Shown here one piece after another: positions 47,250 through 62,000 of a stretch of DNA of 64,000 nucleotides (position 1 is the first letter of the stretch; each line of letters starts with the position of its first letter). The position numbers and the translations under genes were made by a program. The notes beneath the pieces are model-generated. The model worked only from the letters and a program-made list of their open reading frames with translations. It searched no databases and was not told the DNA's origin. This DNA is from Sympetrum striolatum (lineage: Eukaryota > Arthropoda > Insecta > Odonata > Libellulidae), in the NCBI GenBank assembly GCA_947579665.1, contig OX388349.1:72916841-72980840 (forward strand), given 5' to 3'.

Positions 47250-50200
47250 TTAAGATATTATCGAGAAAAGAATGAAAAACGAATAAATTTAGCGAAATTT
47301 CAATATTTTTCCTCTTTCATTCCTTAATTTTCTTCATTTTACAGAGATATTACCGAAAAAAGAAAGAAAATGGAATAATTTTGTGCGAAATTTCAAATTC
47401 ATTCCTCTTTTTTTTCCTTAATTTTCTTCATTTTTTTGAGATATTATCGAAAAAAAGCAACAAAAACGAATAATTTTAGTGAAATTTCGATTTTTTCCAC
47501 TTTTTTTCCTTAATTTTCTTCATTTATTAAGATATTTTCCAAAAAGAAATCTAAAACGAATAATTTTAGCAAAATTTCATTTTCTTCCTCTTTGTTTTCC
47601 TTAATATTCCTAATTTTATCGAAATATTATCAAAGAAAGCAAAAAAACGATATTTTGGCGAAATTTCAATTTTTTCCTCTTATTTTTCCCTAATTTTCTA
47701 CATTTTATCGAGATATTATCGAAACAAGTAACAAAAACGAATAATTTTAGTGAAATTTAAATTTTTTCCTCTTTTTTTTCACTTATTTTCTTCATCTCAT
47801 TGAGATATTATCGAAAAAAGAATTAAAAACGAATAAATTTAGCGAAATTTCAAGATTTTTCATCTTTTTTTCCTTAATTTTCCTAATTTTATCGAAATAT
47901 TATCAAAGAAAGCAACAAGAACGATTATTTTTGGCAAAATTTCAATTTTTTCCTCTTATTTTTCCCTAATTTTCTACATTTCATCGAGATATTATCGAAA
48001 CAAGTAACAAAAACGAATAATTTTAGGGAAATTTCATTTAATTTCCTTACATTTCCTCCTTTTATAGAGATATTCTCGAAAAAAGCAACAAAAACGAAAA
48101 ATTGTAGCGAAATTTCAGTTTTTTCATCTTTTTTTCCTAAAATTTCCTCATTTTATCTAGATTTTACCGTAAAAATGCTACAAAAACGAATAATCATAGC
48201 AAAATTTCAATTTTTTCCTCTTTTTTTCCCTTAATTTTTCTCATTTTATCGAGATATGACCGAAAAAAGCAACAAAAAAAGATAATTTTTTTCCTCTTTT
48301 TTTCCTTAATTTTCCTCATTTATAGAGAAATAACCAAAATAAGCATTAAAAATGAATAATATTAGCGAAGTCTCAATTTTTATCCTCTTTTTTTTTCCTT
48401 ATTAAATCTCATTTTATCGAGATATTATCGAAAAAAGCAACAAAAACGAATAATTTTAGTGAAATTTCAATTTTTTCCTTAATTTTTCTCATTTTATCGA
48501 GATATGACCGAAAAAAGAATGAAAAACGAATAAATTTAGCGAAATTTCAATTTCTTTCCACATTTTTTTCACTTATTTTCTTCATTTCATTAAGATATTA
48601 TCGAAAAAAGAATGAGAAACGATTAAATTTAGCGAAATTTCAATATTTTTCCTCTTTCTTTCCTTAATTTTCTTCATTTTACAGGGATATTACCGAAAAA
48701 AGAAAGAAAAAGGAATAATTTTTGCGAAATTTCAATTTCTTTCCTCTTTTTTTCCTTAATTTTCTTCATTTTTTTGAGATATTATCGAAATAAAATCCAA
48801 AACGAATAATTTTATCAAAATTTCATTTTTTTCCTCTTTTTTTCCTTAATATTCCTAATTTTATCGAAATATTATCAAAGAAAGCAAAGAAAACGATATT
48901 TTTGGCGAAATTTCAATTTTTTCCTCTTATTTTTCCCTAATTTTCTACATTTTATCGAGATATTATCTAAACAAGTTACAAAAACGAATAATTTTAGTGA
49001 AATTTAAATTTTTTCCTCTTTTTTTCACTTATTTTCTTCATTCCATTGAGATATTATCGAAAAAAGAATGAAAAACGAATAAATTTAGCGAAATTTCAAT
49101 ATTTTTCATCTATTTTTCCTTAATTTTCCTAATTTTATCGAAATATTATCAAAGAAAGCAACAAGAACGATTATTTTTGGCGAAATTTCAATTTTTTCCT
49201 CTTATTTTTCCTAATTTTCTATATTTTATCGAGATATTATCGAAACAAGTAACAAAAACGATTTATTTTAGGGAAATTTTATTTAGTTTCCTTACATTTC
49301 CTCCTTTTATAGAGATATTATCGAAAAAAGCAACAAAAACGAAAAATTGTAGCGAAATTTCAGTTTTTTCCTCTTTTTTTCCTAAAATTTCCTCATTTTA
49401 TCTAGATATTACCGAAAAAAAGCAACAAAAAAGAATAATCATAGCGAAATTTAAATTTTTTCCTTTTTTATGCCATAACTTACCTCATATTATCGAGATA
49501 TGACCGAAAAATGCAACAAAAACAGATAATTTTATTCGAAACTTTATTTTTTTTTCTTTTTTTCCTTCATTTTGATCATTTATAGAGATATTACCGAAAT
49601 AAGCAATAAAAACGAATAATATTAGCAAAATCTCCATTTTTATCCTTTTTTTCCTTAATATTCCTCATTTAATCGAGACATTATCGAAAAAAGCAACAAA
49701 AACGAATAATTTTAGCGAAATTTCAATTTTTTTCCTCTTTCTTTTCCTTAATTTTCCTCATTTTATCGAGATATGACCGGAAAAAGTAGTAAAAACGAAT
49801 AATCTTTGCAAAATTTAAATTTTTTTCTTTAATTTTCGTCATTTTATTGAGATATTATCGAAAAAAGCATCAAAAAGGAATAATTTTAGCATAATTTCAG
49901 TTTTTTCCTCTATTTTTTCCCTTATTTTCCTTATTTTATCGAGATATGACCGAAAAAAGCAACAAAAACCGATAATGTTTTCGAAATCTCAATTTTTTAT
50001 TCTTATTTTTCCCTAATTTTCCTCATTTTATCGAGATATTTTCGAAAAAAGTAACTGAAACGTATAATTTTTGCGAAATTTCAATTTTTTTCCTTAATTT
50101 TCCTCATTTTATCGAGATATGATACTAAAAAGTAACAAAAACAGATAATTTTAGCGAAATTACAATTTTTATCAAAGCCAAATAAGTTTAGCGAAATTTC

Positions 50201-50876
50201 AATTTTTCCTCTTTTTTTCCTTAATTCTACTAATTTTATCAAAATATTATCAAAAAAAAGCAACTAAAACAATATTTTTAGCGAAATTTCTACTTTTTCT
50301 TCTTTTTTCCCTTTATGTTCTTCATTTTATCGATATATTATTTAGAAAAGCATCAAAAACAAATAATTTAGGCGGAATTTCAATTTGTTTCCTCTTTTTT
50401 TTCCTTAATATACCACATTTTATCGAGATATGACCGAAAAAAGAATAGAACGAATTATTTTAGCGAAATTTTAATTATTTCCTCTTATTTTTCTTTAATT
50501 TCCAACATTTTATGGAGATATTATCGGTAAATTTTACAAAAACAGATAATTTTAACGAAATTTCTATTTTTTTCTTAATTTTCTCATTTTATCGAGATAT
50601 GACCAAAGTTAGCAACAAAATCGAATAATATTTGCGAAATTTCTATTTTTTTTTCCTTTTTTCCTAAATTTTCCTCATTTTATCAAGTTATGACCGTAAA
50701 AAGAAACAAAAACGAATATTTTAAGCGAAATTTCAATTTTTTTCCCCTTTTTAATCTTTAACTTTCCACATTTTATCTCGATATTATCGAAACAAGTAAC
50801 AAAAACGAATAATTATAGGGAAATTTCATTTAGTTCTTTACATTTCTTCCTTTTATAGATGTATTATCGACAAAAT
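47250..50876. repeat. Segment of about 3.6 kb duplicated at 54.86-58.49 kb
   Basis: The order of monomers and rare variants (for example gaaaatggaataattttgtg, atgccataacttacc, gaaagtagtaaaaacg-type words) is the same with an offset of about 7609-7610 bp. The open frame at 49177-49503 is identical to 56786-57112. Differences are mostly single bases and homopolymer lengths. The copy ends differ: here it breaks at 50876 into a short filler, while the other copy continues for about 190 bp of normal satellite. Confidence 0.85.
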
Positions 50877-50902
50877 CGATAATCGATATCGATAAAAAAT
50901 AG
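50876..50902. other. Filler rich in tcgata at a 190-bp deletion
   Basis: In the related copy (58.48-58.67 kb) gacaaaatcaac continues through two monomers to gaaaatagc. Here gacaaaatcg is followed by ataatcgatatcgataaa and then joins aaaatagc. The filler contains the perfect palindrome atcgatatcgat. Confidence 0.75.
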
Positions 50903-53900
50903 CAAAAAAAAACAGATAATTTTTTTCTAAATTTTAATTTTTTTCCTCTTTCTTTCCCTAATTTTCTTCATTTTACAGAGATATTACCGAAAAAAGAAAG
51001 AAAAAGGAATAATTTTTGCGAAATTACAAATTCATTCCTCTTTTTTTTTCCTTAATTTTCTTCATTTTTTTGAGATATTATCGAATAAAAGCAACAAAAA
51101 CGAATAATTTTAGTTAAATTTCAACTTTTTCCTCTTTTTTTCACTTATTCTCTTCATTTCATTGAGATATTATCGAAAAAAGAATGAAAAACGAATAAAT
51201 TTAGCGAAATTTCAATATTTTTCATCTTTTTTCCTTAATTTTCCTAATTTTATCGCAATATTATCAAAGAAAGCAGCAAGAAGGATTATTTTTGGCGAAA
51301 TTTCAATTTTTTCCTCTTATTTTTCCCTAATTTCCTACATTTTATCGAGATATTATCGAAACAAGTAACAAAAACGAATAATTTTAAGGAAATTTTATTT
51401 AGTGTCCTTACATTTCCTCCTTTTATAGAGATATTATCGAAAAAACAACAAAAACGAAAAATTGTAGCGGAATTTCAGTTTTATCCTCTTTTTTTCCTAA
51501 AATTTCCTCATTTTATCTAGATATTACCGAAAAAAAGCAACAAAAACGAATAATCATAGCAAAATTTCAATTTTTTCCTCTTTTTTATGCCATAATTTTC
51601 CTCATATTATCGAGATAGGACCGAAAAAAACAACAAAAACAGATAATTTTTTTCCTCTCTTTTTCCTTCATTTTCCTCAATTATAGAGATATTATCGAAA
51701 AAAGAAACAAAAACGAAAAATTTTATTGAAATTTCAATTTTTTCCTTTTTTTCCTTAATTTTTCTCATTTTATCAAGATATGACCGAAAAAAGCAAAAAA
51801 ACGAATAAATTTTGCGAAATTTCAATTTCTATCCACATATTTTTTCCCTTTTTTTCTTCATTTCTTAAAGATATTATCGAGAAAAGAATGAAAAACGAAT
51901 AAATTTGGCGAAATTTCAATATTTTTCCTCTTTCTTTCCTTAATTTTCTTCATTTGACAGAGATATTACCTAAAATAAAATCAAAAACGAATAATTTTAG
52001 CTAAATTTCATTTTCTTCCTCTTTGTTTTCCTTAATATTCCTTTTTTTCTTCATTTCTTAAAGATATTATCGAGAAATGAATGAAAAACGAATAAATTTA
52101 GCGAAATTTCAATATTTTTTGCTCTTTCTTTCCTTAATTTTCTTCATTTTACAGAGATATTACCGAAAAAAGAAAGAAAAAGGAATAATTTTTGCGAAAT
52201 TACAAATTCATTCCTCTTTTTTTTCCTTAATTTTCTTCATTTTTTTGAGATATTATCGAAAAAAAGCAACAAAAAAGAATAATTTTAGTGAAATTTCAAT
52301 TTTTTCCTTTTTTTCCTTAATTTTTCTCATTTTATCGAGATATGACCGAGAAAAGCCAGAAAAACAGATAATTTTTTCAAAATTTTATTTTTTTTCCTCT
52401 TTTTTCCTTAATTTTCCTCATTTTATTGAGATGTGACCGAAATAAGCAATAAAAACGAATAATATTAGCGAAATCTCAATTTTTATCCCCTTCTTTTTCC
52501 TTAATTTTCCTCATTTAATCGTGATAATATCGAAAAAAGCAACAAATAGGAATATTTTTAGTAAAATTTCAATTTCTTCCTTTTTTCCTTAATTTTTCTC
52601 ATTTTATCGAGATATGACCGAAAAAAGCAATAATAACGAATAAATTTTGCGAAATTTCGATTTCTTTCCACCTTTTTTCCTTAATTTTCTTCATTTATTG
52701 AGATATTATACAAGAAGAAATCAAAAACGAATAATTTTAGCAAAATTTCATTTTCTTCCTCTTTGTTTTGATATGACCGAAAAAAGCAATAAAAACGAAA
52801 ATATTTTGCGAAATTTCAATTTCTTTCCACATTTTTTTCACTTATTTTCTTCATTTCATTAAGATATTATCGAAAAAAGAATGAACAACGAATAAATTTA
52901 GCGAAATTTCAATATTTTTCCTCTTTCTTTCCTTAATTTTCTTCATTTAACAGAGATATTACCGAAAAAAGAAAGAAAAAGGAATAATATTAGCGAAATC
53001 TCAATTTTTATCCTCTTTTTTTTCCTTAATTTTTCTCATATTATCGAGATATGACCGAAAAAAGCAATAAAAACGAATAAATTTAGCGAAATTACAAATT
53101 CATTCCTCTTTTTTTTCCTTAATTTTCTTCATTTTTTTGAGATATTATCGAAAAAAAACCAAAAACGAAAAATTTTAGCAAAATTTCATTTTTTTCCTAT
53201 TTTTTTTTCCTTAATTTTTTCTAATTTTATCGAAATATTATCAAAGAAAGCAACAAGAACGATTATTTTTGGCAAAATTTCAATTTTTTCCTCTTATTTT
53301 TCCCTAATTTTCTACATTTAATCGAGATGTTATCGAAAAAAGTAACAAAAACGAATTATTTTAGGGAAATTTCATTTAGTTTCCTTACATTTCCTTCTTT
53401 TATGGAGATATTATCGAAAAAAGCAACAAAAACTAATAATATTAGCGAAATCTCAATTTTTTTCCTCTTTTTTTCCTTAATTTTCCTCATTTAATCTTGA
53501 TATTATTGAAAAAAGCAACAAAAAGGAATATTTTAAGTAAAATTTCAATTTCTTCCCTTTTTTTGCTTAATTTTTCTCATTTTATCGAGATATGACCGAA
53601 AAAAGCAATAAAAACGAATAAATTTTGCGAAATTTCAATTTCTTTCCACTTTTTTTCCTTAATTTTCTTCATTTATTGAGATATTATCCAAAAAAAAATC
53701 AAAAACGAATAATTTTAGCTAAATTTCATTTTCTTCCTCTTTGTTTTCCTTAATATTCCTAATTTTATCGAAATATTATCAAAGAAAGCAAAAAAAAACG
53801 ATATTTTGGCGAAATTTCAATTTTTTCCTCTTATTTTCCCCTAATTTTCTACATTTTATCGAGATATTATCGAAACAAGTAACAAAAACGAATAATTTTA

Positions 53901-54858
53901 GTGAAATTAAAATTTTTTCCTCTTTTTTTTCACTTATTTTCTTCATTTCATTGAGATATTATCGAAACAAGAATGAAAAACAAATAAATTTAGCGAAATT
54001 TCAATATTTTTCATCTTTTTTTCCTTAATTTTCCTCATTTTATAGAGATGTGACCGAAATAAGCAATAAAAACGAATAATATTAGCGAAATCTCAATTTT
54101 TATCCTCTTTTTTTCCTTAATTTTTCTCATATTATCGAGATATGACCGAAAAAAGCAATAAAAACGAATAAATTTAGCGAATTTTCAATTTCTTTCCTCT
54201 TTTTTTCCTTAATTTTCTTCATTTTTTTGAGATATTATCGAAAAAAAATCAACAACGAATAATTTTAGCAAAATTTCATTTTTTTCCTCTTTTTGTTTCC
54301 TAAATATTCCTAATTTTATCGAAATATTATCAAAGAAAGCAAAAAAAAAACGATTTTTTTGGCGAAAGTTCAATTTTTTCCTCTTATTTTTCCCTAATTT
54401 TCTACATTTTATCGAGATATTATCGAAACAAGTAACGAAAACGAATAATTCTAGGGAAATTTTATTTAGTTTCCTTACATATCCTCCTTTTATAGAGATA
54501 TTATCAAAAAAAGCAACAAAAACGAAAAATTGTAGCGAAATTTCAGTTTTTTCCTCTTTTTTTCCTAAAATTTCCTCATTTTATCTAGATATTACCGAAA
54601 AAAAGCAACAAAAACGAATAATCATAGCAAAATTTCAATTTTTTCCTCTTTTTTTCCTTCATTTTCCTCATTTCTAGTGATATTATCGAAAAAAGAAACA
54701 AAAACGAAACATTTTAGTGAAATTTCAATTTTTTCCTTTTTTTCCTTAATTTTTCTCATTTCATCAACGTATGACCGAAAAAAGCAATAAAAACGATTAA
54801 AATTTAGCGATATTTCAATTTCTATCCACATGTTTTTTCACTTATTTTCTTCATTTCA

Positions 54859-57800
54859 TTAAGATATTATCGAGAAAAGAATGAAAAACGAATAAATTTA
54901 GCGAAATTTCAATATTTTTCCTCTTTCATTCCTTAATTTTCTTCATTTTACAGAGATATTACCGAAAAAAGAAAGAAAATGGAATAATTTTGTGCGAAAT
55001 TTCAAATTCATTCCTCTTTTTTTTCCTTAATTTTCTTCATTTTTTTGAGATATTATCGAAAAAAAGCAACAAAAACGAATAATTTTAGTGAAATTTCGAT
55101 TTTTTCCACTTTTTTTCCTTAATTTTCTTCATTTATTAAGATATTTTCCAAAAAGAAATCTAAAACGAATAATTTTAGCAAAATTTCATTTTCTTCCTCT
55201 TTGTTTTCCTTAATATTCCTAATTTTATCGAAATATTATCAAAGAAAGCAAAAAAACGATATTTTGGCGAAATTTCAATTTTTTCCTCTTATTTTTCCCT
55301 AATTTTCTACATTTTATCGAGATATTATCGAAACAAGTAACAAAAACGAATAATTTTAGTGAAATTTAAATTTTTTCCTCTTTTTTTTCACTTATTTTCT
55401 TCATCTCATTGAGATATTATCGAAAAAAGAATTAAAAACGAATAAATTTAGCGAAATTTCAAGATTTTTCATCTTTTTTTCCTTAATTTTCCTAATTTTA
55501 TCGAAATATTATCAAAGAAAGCAACAAGAACGATTATTTTTGGCAAAATTTCAATTTTTTCCTCTTATTTTTCCCTAATTTTCTACATTTCATCGAGATA
55601 TTATCGAAACAAGTAACAAAAACGAATAATTTTAGGGAAATTTCATTTAATTTCCTTACATTTCCTCCTTTTATAGAGATATTCTCGAAAAAAGCAACAA
55701 AAACGAAAAATTGTAGCGAAATTTCAGTTTTTTCATCTTTTTTTCCTAAAATTTCCTCATTTTATCTAGATTTTACCGTAAAAATGCTACAAAAACGAAT
55801 AATCATAGCAAAATTTCAATTTTTTCCTCTTTTTTTCCCTTAATTTTTCTCATTTTATCGAGATATGACCGAAAAAAGCAACAAAAAAAGATAATTTTTT
55901 TCCTCTTTTTTTCCTTAATTTTCCTCATTTATAGAGAAATAACCAAAATAAGCATTAAAAATGAATAATATTAGCGAAGTCTCAATTTTTATCCTCTTTT
56001 TTTTTCCTTATTAAATCTCATTTTATCGAGATATTATCGAAAAAAGCAACAAAAACGAATAATTTTAGTGAAATTTCAATTTTTTCCTTAATTTTTCTCA
56101 TTTTATCGAGATATGACCGAAAAAAGAATGAAAAACGAATAAATTTAGCGAAATTTCAATTTCTTTCCACATTTTTTTCACTTATTTTCTTCATTTCATT
56201 AAGATATTATCGAAAAAAGAATGAGAAACGATTAAATTTAGCGAAATTTCAATATTTTTCCTCTTTCTTTCCTTAATTTTCTTCATTTTACAGGGATATT
56301 ACCGAAAAAAGAAAGAAAAAGGAATAATTTTTGCGAAATTTCAATTTCTTTCCTCTTTTTTTCCTTAATTTTCTTCATTTTTTTGAGATATTATCGAAAT
56401 AAAATCCAAAACGAATAATTTTATCAAAATTTCATTTTTTTCCTCTTTTTTTCCTTAATATTCCTAATTTTACCGAAATATTATCAAAGAAAGCAAAGAA
56501 AACGATATTTTTGGCGAAATTTCAATTTTTTCCTCTTATTTTTCCCTAATTTTCTACATTTTATCGAGATATTATCTAAACAAGTTACAAAAACGAATAA
56601 TTTTAGTGAAATTTAAATTTTTTCCTCTTTTTTTCACTTATTTTCTTCATTCCATTGAGATATTATCGAAAAAAGAATGAAAAACGAATAAATTTAGCGA
56701 AATTTCAATATTTTTCATCTATTTTTCCTTAATTTTCCTAATTTTATCGAAATATTATCAAAGAAAGCAACAAGAACGATTATTTTTGGCGAAATTTCAA
56801 TTTTTTCCTCTTATTTTTCCTAATTTTCTATATTTTATCGAGATATTATCGAAACAAGTAACAAAAACGATTTATTTTAGGGAAATTTTATTTAGTTTCC
56901 TTACATTTCCTCCTTTTATAGAGATATTATCGAAAAAAGCAACAAAAACGAAAAATTGTAGCGAAATTTCAGTTTTTTCCTCTTTTTTTCCTAAAATTTC
57001 CTCATTTTATCTAGATATTACCGAAAAAAAGCAACAAAAAAGAATAATCATAGCGAAATTTAAATTTTTTCCTTTTTTATGCCATAACTTACCTCATATT
57101 ATCGAGATATGACCGAAAAATGCAACAAAAACAGATAATTTTATTCGAAACTTTATTTTTTTTTCTTTTTTTCCTTCATTTTGATCATTTATAGAGATAT
57201 AACCGAAATAAGCAATAAAAACGAATAATATTAGCAAAATCTCCATTTTTATCCTTTTTTTCCTTAATATTCCTCATTTAATCGAGACATTATCGAAAAA
57301 AGCAACAAAAACGACTAATTTTAGCGAAATTTCAATTTTTTTCCTCTTTCTTTTCCTTAATTTTCCTCATTTTATCGAGATATGACCGGAAAAAGTAGTA
57401 AAAACGAATAATCTTTGCAAAATTTAAATTTTTTTCTTTAATTTTCGTCATTTTATTGAGATATTATCGAAAAAAGCATCAAAAAGGAATAATTTTAGCA
57501 TAATTTCAGTTTTTTCCTCTATTTTTTCCCTTATTTTCCTTATTTTATCGAGATATGACCGAAAAAAGCAACAAAAACCGATAATGTTTTCGAAATCTCA
57601 ATTTTTTATTCTTATTTTTCCCTAATTTTCCTCATTTTATCGAGATATTTTCGAAAAAAGTAACTGAAACGTATAATTTTTGCGAAATTTCAATTTTTTT
57701 CCTTAATTTTCCTCATTTTATCGAGATATGATACTAAAAAGTAACAAAAACAGATAATTTTAGCGAAATTACAATTTTTATCAAAACCAAATAAGTTTAG

Positions 57801-58485
57801 CGAAATTTCAATTTTTTCCTCTTTTTTTCCTTAATTCTACTAATTTTATCAAAATATTATCAAAAAAAAGCAACTAAAACAATATTTTTAGCGAAATTTC
57901 TACTTTTTCTTCTTTTTTCCCTTTATGTTCTTCATTTTATCGATATATTATTTAGAAAAGCATCAAAAACAAATAATTTAGGCGGAATTTCAATTTGTTT
58001 CCTCTTTTTTTTCCTTAATATACCACATTTTATCGAGATATGACCGAAAAAAGAATAGAACGAATTATTTTAGCGAAATTTTAATTATTTCCTCTTATTT
58101 TTCTTTAATTTCCAACATTTTATGGAGATATTATCGGTAAATTTTACAAAAACAGATAATTTTAACGAAATTTCTATTTTTTTCTTAATTTTCTCATTTT
58201 ATCGAGATATGACCAAAGTTAGCAACAAAATCGAATAATATTTGCGAAATTTCTATTTTTTCCTCCTTTTTTCCTAAATTTTCCTCATTTTATCAAGTTA
58301 TGACCGTAAAAAGAAACAAAAACGAATATTTTAAGCGAAATTTCAATTTTTTTCCCCTTTTTAATCTTTAACTTTCCACATTTTATCTCGATATTATCGA
58401 AACAAGTAACAAAAACGAATAATTATAGGGAAATTTCATTTAGTTCTTTACATTTCTTCCTTTTATAGATGTATTATCGACAAAA
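54859..58485. repeat. Second copy of the 3.6-kb satellite segment
   Basis: Partner of 47250-50876. It lacks the deletion and filler found at the right end of the first copy, so it represents the older arrangement there. Confidence 0.85.
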
Positions 58486-59015
58486 TCAACAGAAAAGAAT
58501 AATTCTAGCGAAATTTCAGTTTTTTCCTGTTTATTTCTTCCTTAAATATCCTTATTTTATCGAGATATAATCGAAAAAAGAAACAAAAACGAATAGTTTT
58601 AGCGAAATTTCAATTTTTTCCTCTTTTTTTTCCCATAATTTTCCTCATATTATCGAGATATGACCGAAAATAGCAAAAAAAAACAGATAATTTTTTTCTA
58701 AATTTTAATTTTTTTCCTCTTTCTTTCCCTAATTTTCTTCATTTTACAGAGATATTACCGAAAAAAGAAAGAAAAAGGAATAATTTTTGCGAAATTACAA
58801 ATTCATACCTCTTTTTTTTCCTTAATTTTCTTCATTTTTTTGAGATATTATCGAATAAAAGCAACAAAAACGAATAATTTTAGTTAAATTTCAACTTTTT
58901 CCTCTTTTTTTCACTTATTCTCTTCATTTCATTGAGATATTATCGAAAAAAGAATGAAAAACGAATAAATTTAGCGAAATTTCAATTTTTTTCATCTTTT
59001 TTCCTTAATTTTCCT

Positions 59016-62000
59016 AATTTTATCGAAATATTATCAAAGAAAGCAACAAGAAGGATTGTTTTTGGCGAAATTTTAATTTTTTCCTCTTATTTTTCCCTAA
59101 TTTTCTACATTTTATCGAGATATTATCGAAACAAGTAACGAAAACGAATAATTCTAGGGAAATTTTATTTAGTTTCCTTACATTTCCTCCTTTTATAGAG
59201 ATATTATCAAAAAAAGCAACAAAAACGAAAAATTGTAGCGAAATTTCAGTTTTTTCCTCTTTTTTTCCTAAAATTTCCTCATTTTATCTAGATATTACCG
59301 AAAAAAAGCAATAAAAACGAATAATATTAGCGAAATCTCAATTTTTATCCTCTTTTTTTTCCTTAATAAATCTCATTTAATCGAGATATTATCGAAAAAA
59401 GCAACAACAACGATTAATCATAGCAAAATTTCAATTTTTTCCTCTTTTTTATGCCATAATTTTCCTCATATTATCGAGATATGACCGAAAAAACAACAAA
59501 AACAGATAATTTTTTTCAAAATTTTAATTTTTTTTCCTCTTTTTTTCCTTCATTTTCCTCATTTCTAGAGATATTATCGAAAAAAGAAACAACAACGAAA
59601 AAGTTTAGTGAAAAATCTATTTTTTCCTTTTTTTCCTTAATTTTTCTCATTTTATCAAGATATGACCGAAAAAAGCAATAAAAACGAATACATTTTGCGA
59701 AATTTCAATTTCTATCCACATGTTTTTTCACTTATTTTCTTCATTTCATTAAGATATTATCGAGAAAAATTGAAAAACGAATAAATTTAGCGAAATTTCA
59801 ATATTTTTCCTCTTTCTTTCCTTAATTTTCTTCATTTTACAGAGATATTACCGAAAAAAGAAAGAAAAAGGAATAATTTTTGCGAAATTACAAATTCATT
59901 CCTCTTTTTTTTCCTTAATTTTCTTCATTTTTTTGAGTTATTATCGAAAAAAAGCAACAAAAACGAATAATTTTAGTGAAATTTCAATGTTGTCCTTTTT
60001 TTCCTTAATTTTTCTCATTTTATCGAGATATGACCGAAAAAAGAAAGAAAAAGGAATAACTTTATCGAAATTTCAATATTTTTCCACTTTCTTTCCTTAA
60101 TTTTCTTCATTTTACAGAGATATTACCGAAAAAAGAACGAAAAAGGAATAATTTTTGCGAAATTTCAATTTCTTTCCTCTTTTTTTTTCTTAATTTTCTT
60201 CATTTTTTTGAGATATTATCGAAAAGAAATCAAAAACGAATAATTTTAGGAAAATTTCATTTTCTTCCTCTCTTTTTTTCCTCAATATTCCTAATTTATT
60301 CGAAATATTATCAAAGAAAGCAAAAAAAACGATTTTTTTGGATAAATTTCAATTTTTTCCTCTTATTTTTCCCTAATTTTCTACATTTTATCGAGATATT
60401 ATCGAAATATGTAACAAAAACGAATAATTATAGGGAAATTTCATTTAGTTTCCTTATATTTCCTCCTTTTATAGAGATATTCTCGAAAAAAGCAACAAAA
60501 ACGAAAAATTGTAGCGAAATTTCAGTTTTTTCCTCTTTTTTTTACCTTAATTATACTCATTTAATCGATATATTATCGAAAAAAGCATCAAAAACGAATA
60601 ATTTTATCAAAATTTCTATTTTTTCCTCTATTTTTCCCTTAATTTTCCTCATTTTATCGAGATGTGACCGAAAAAAGTCAGAAAAACATATAATGTTTTC
60701 AAAATTTTAATTTTTTTCCTCTTTTTTTCCTTAATTTTCCTCATTTTATTGAGATGTGACCGAAATAAGCATTAAAAAAGAATAATATTAGCGAAATCTC
60801 AATTTTTATCCCCTTTTTTTTCCTTAATAAATCTCATTTAATCGAGATATTATCGATAAAAGCAACAAAAACGAATAATTTTAGTGAAATTTCAATTTTT
60901 TCCTTTTTTTCTTTAATTTTTCTCATTTTATCGAGATATGACCGAAAAAAGCAATAAAAACGAATATATTTAGCGAAATTTCAATTTCTTTCCACATTTT
61001 TTTCACTTATTTTCTTCATTTTATTAAGATATTACTGAAAAAAGAATGAAAAACGAAAAAATTTAGCGAAATTTCAATATTTTTCCTCTTTCTTTCCTTA
61101 ATTTTCTTCATTTTACCGAGATATTACCGAAAAAAGAAAGAAAAAGGAATAATTTTTGCGAAATTTCAATTTCTTTCCTCTTTTTTTTTCTTAATTTTCT
61201 TCATTTTTTTGAGATATTATCGAAAAGAAATCAAAAACGAATAATTTTAGGAAAATTTCATTTTCTTCCTAATTTTATCGAAATATTATCAAAGAAAGCA
61301 ACAAGAAGGATTGTTTTTGGCGAAATTTTAATTTTTTCCTCTTATTTTTCCCTAATTTTCTACATTTTATCGAGATATTATCGAAACAAGTAACGAAAAC
61401 GAATAATTCTAGGGAAATTTTATTTAGTTTCCTTACATTTCCTCCTTTTATAGAGATATTATCAAAAAAAGCAACAAAAACGAAAAATTGTAGCGAAATT
61501 TCAGTTTTTTCCTCTTTTTTTCCTAAAATTTCCTCATTTTATCTAGATATTACCGAAAAAAAGCAATAAAAACGAATAATATTAGCGAAATCTCAATTTT
61601 TATCCTCTTTTTTTTCCTTAATAAATCTCATTTAATCGAGATATTATCGAAAAAAGCAACAACAACGATTAATCATAGCAAAATTTCAATTTTTTCCTCT
61701 TTTTTATGCCATAATTTTCCTCATATTATCGAGATATGACCGAAAAAACAACAAAAACAGATAATTTTTTTCAAAATTTTAATTTTTTTTCCTCTTTTTT
61801 TCCTTCATTTTCCTCATTTCTAGAGATATTATCGAAAAAAGAAACAACAACGAAAAAGTTTAGTGAAATTTCTATTTTTTCCTTTTTTTCCTTAATTTTT
61901 CTCATTTTATCAAGATATGACCGAAAAAAGCAATAAAAACGAATACATTTTGCGAAATTTCAATTTCTATCCACATGTTTTTTCACTTATTTTCTTCATT

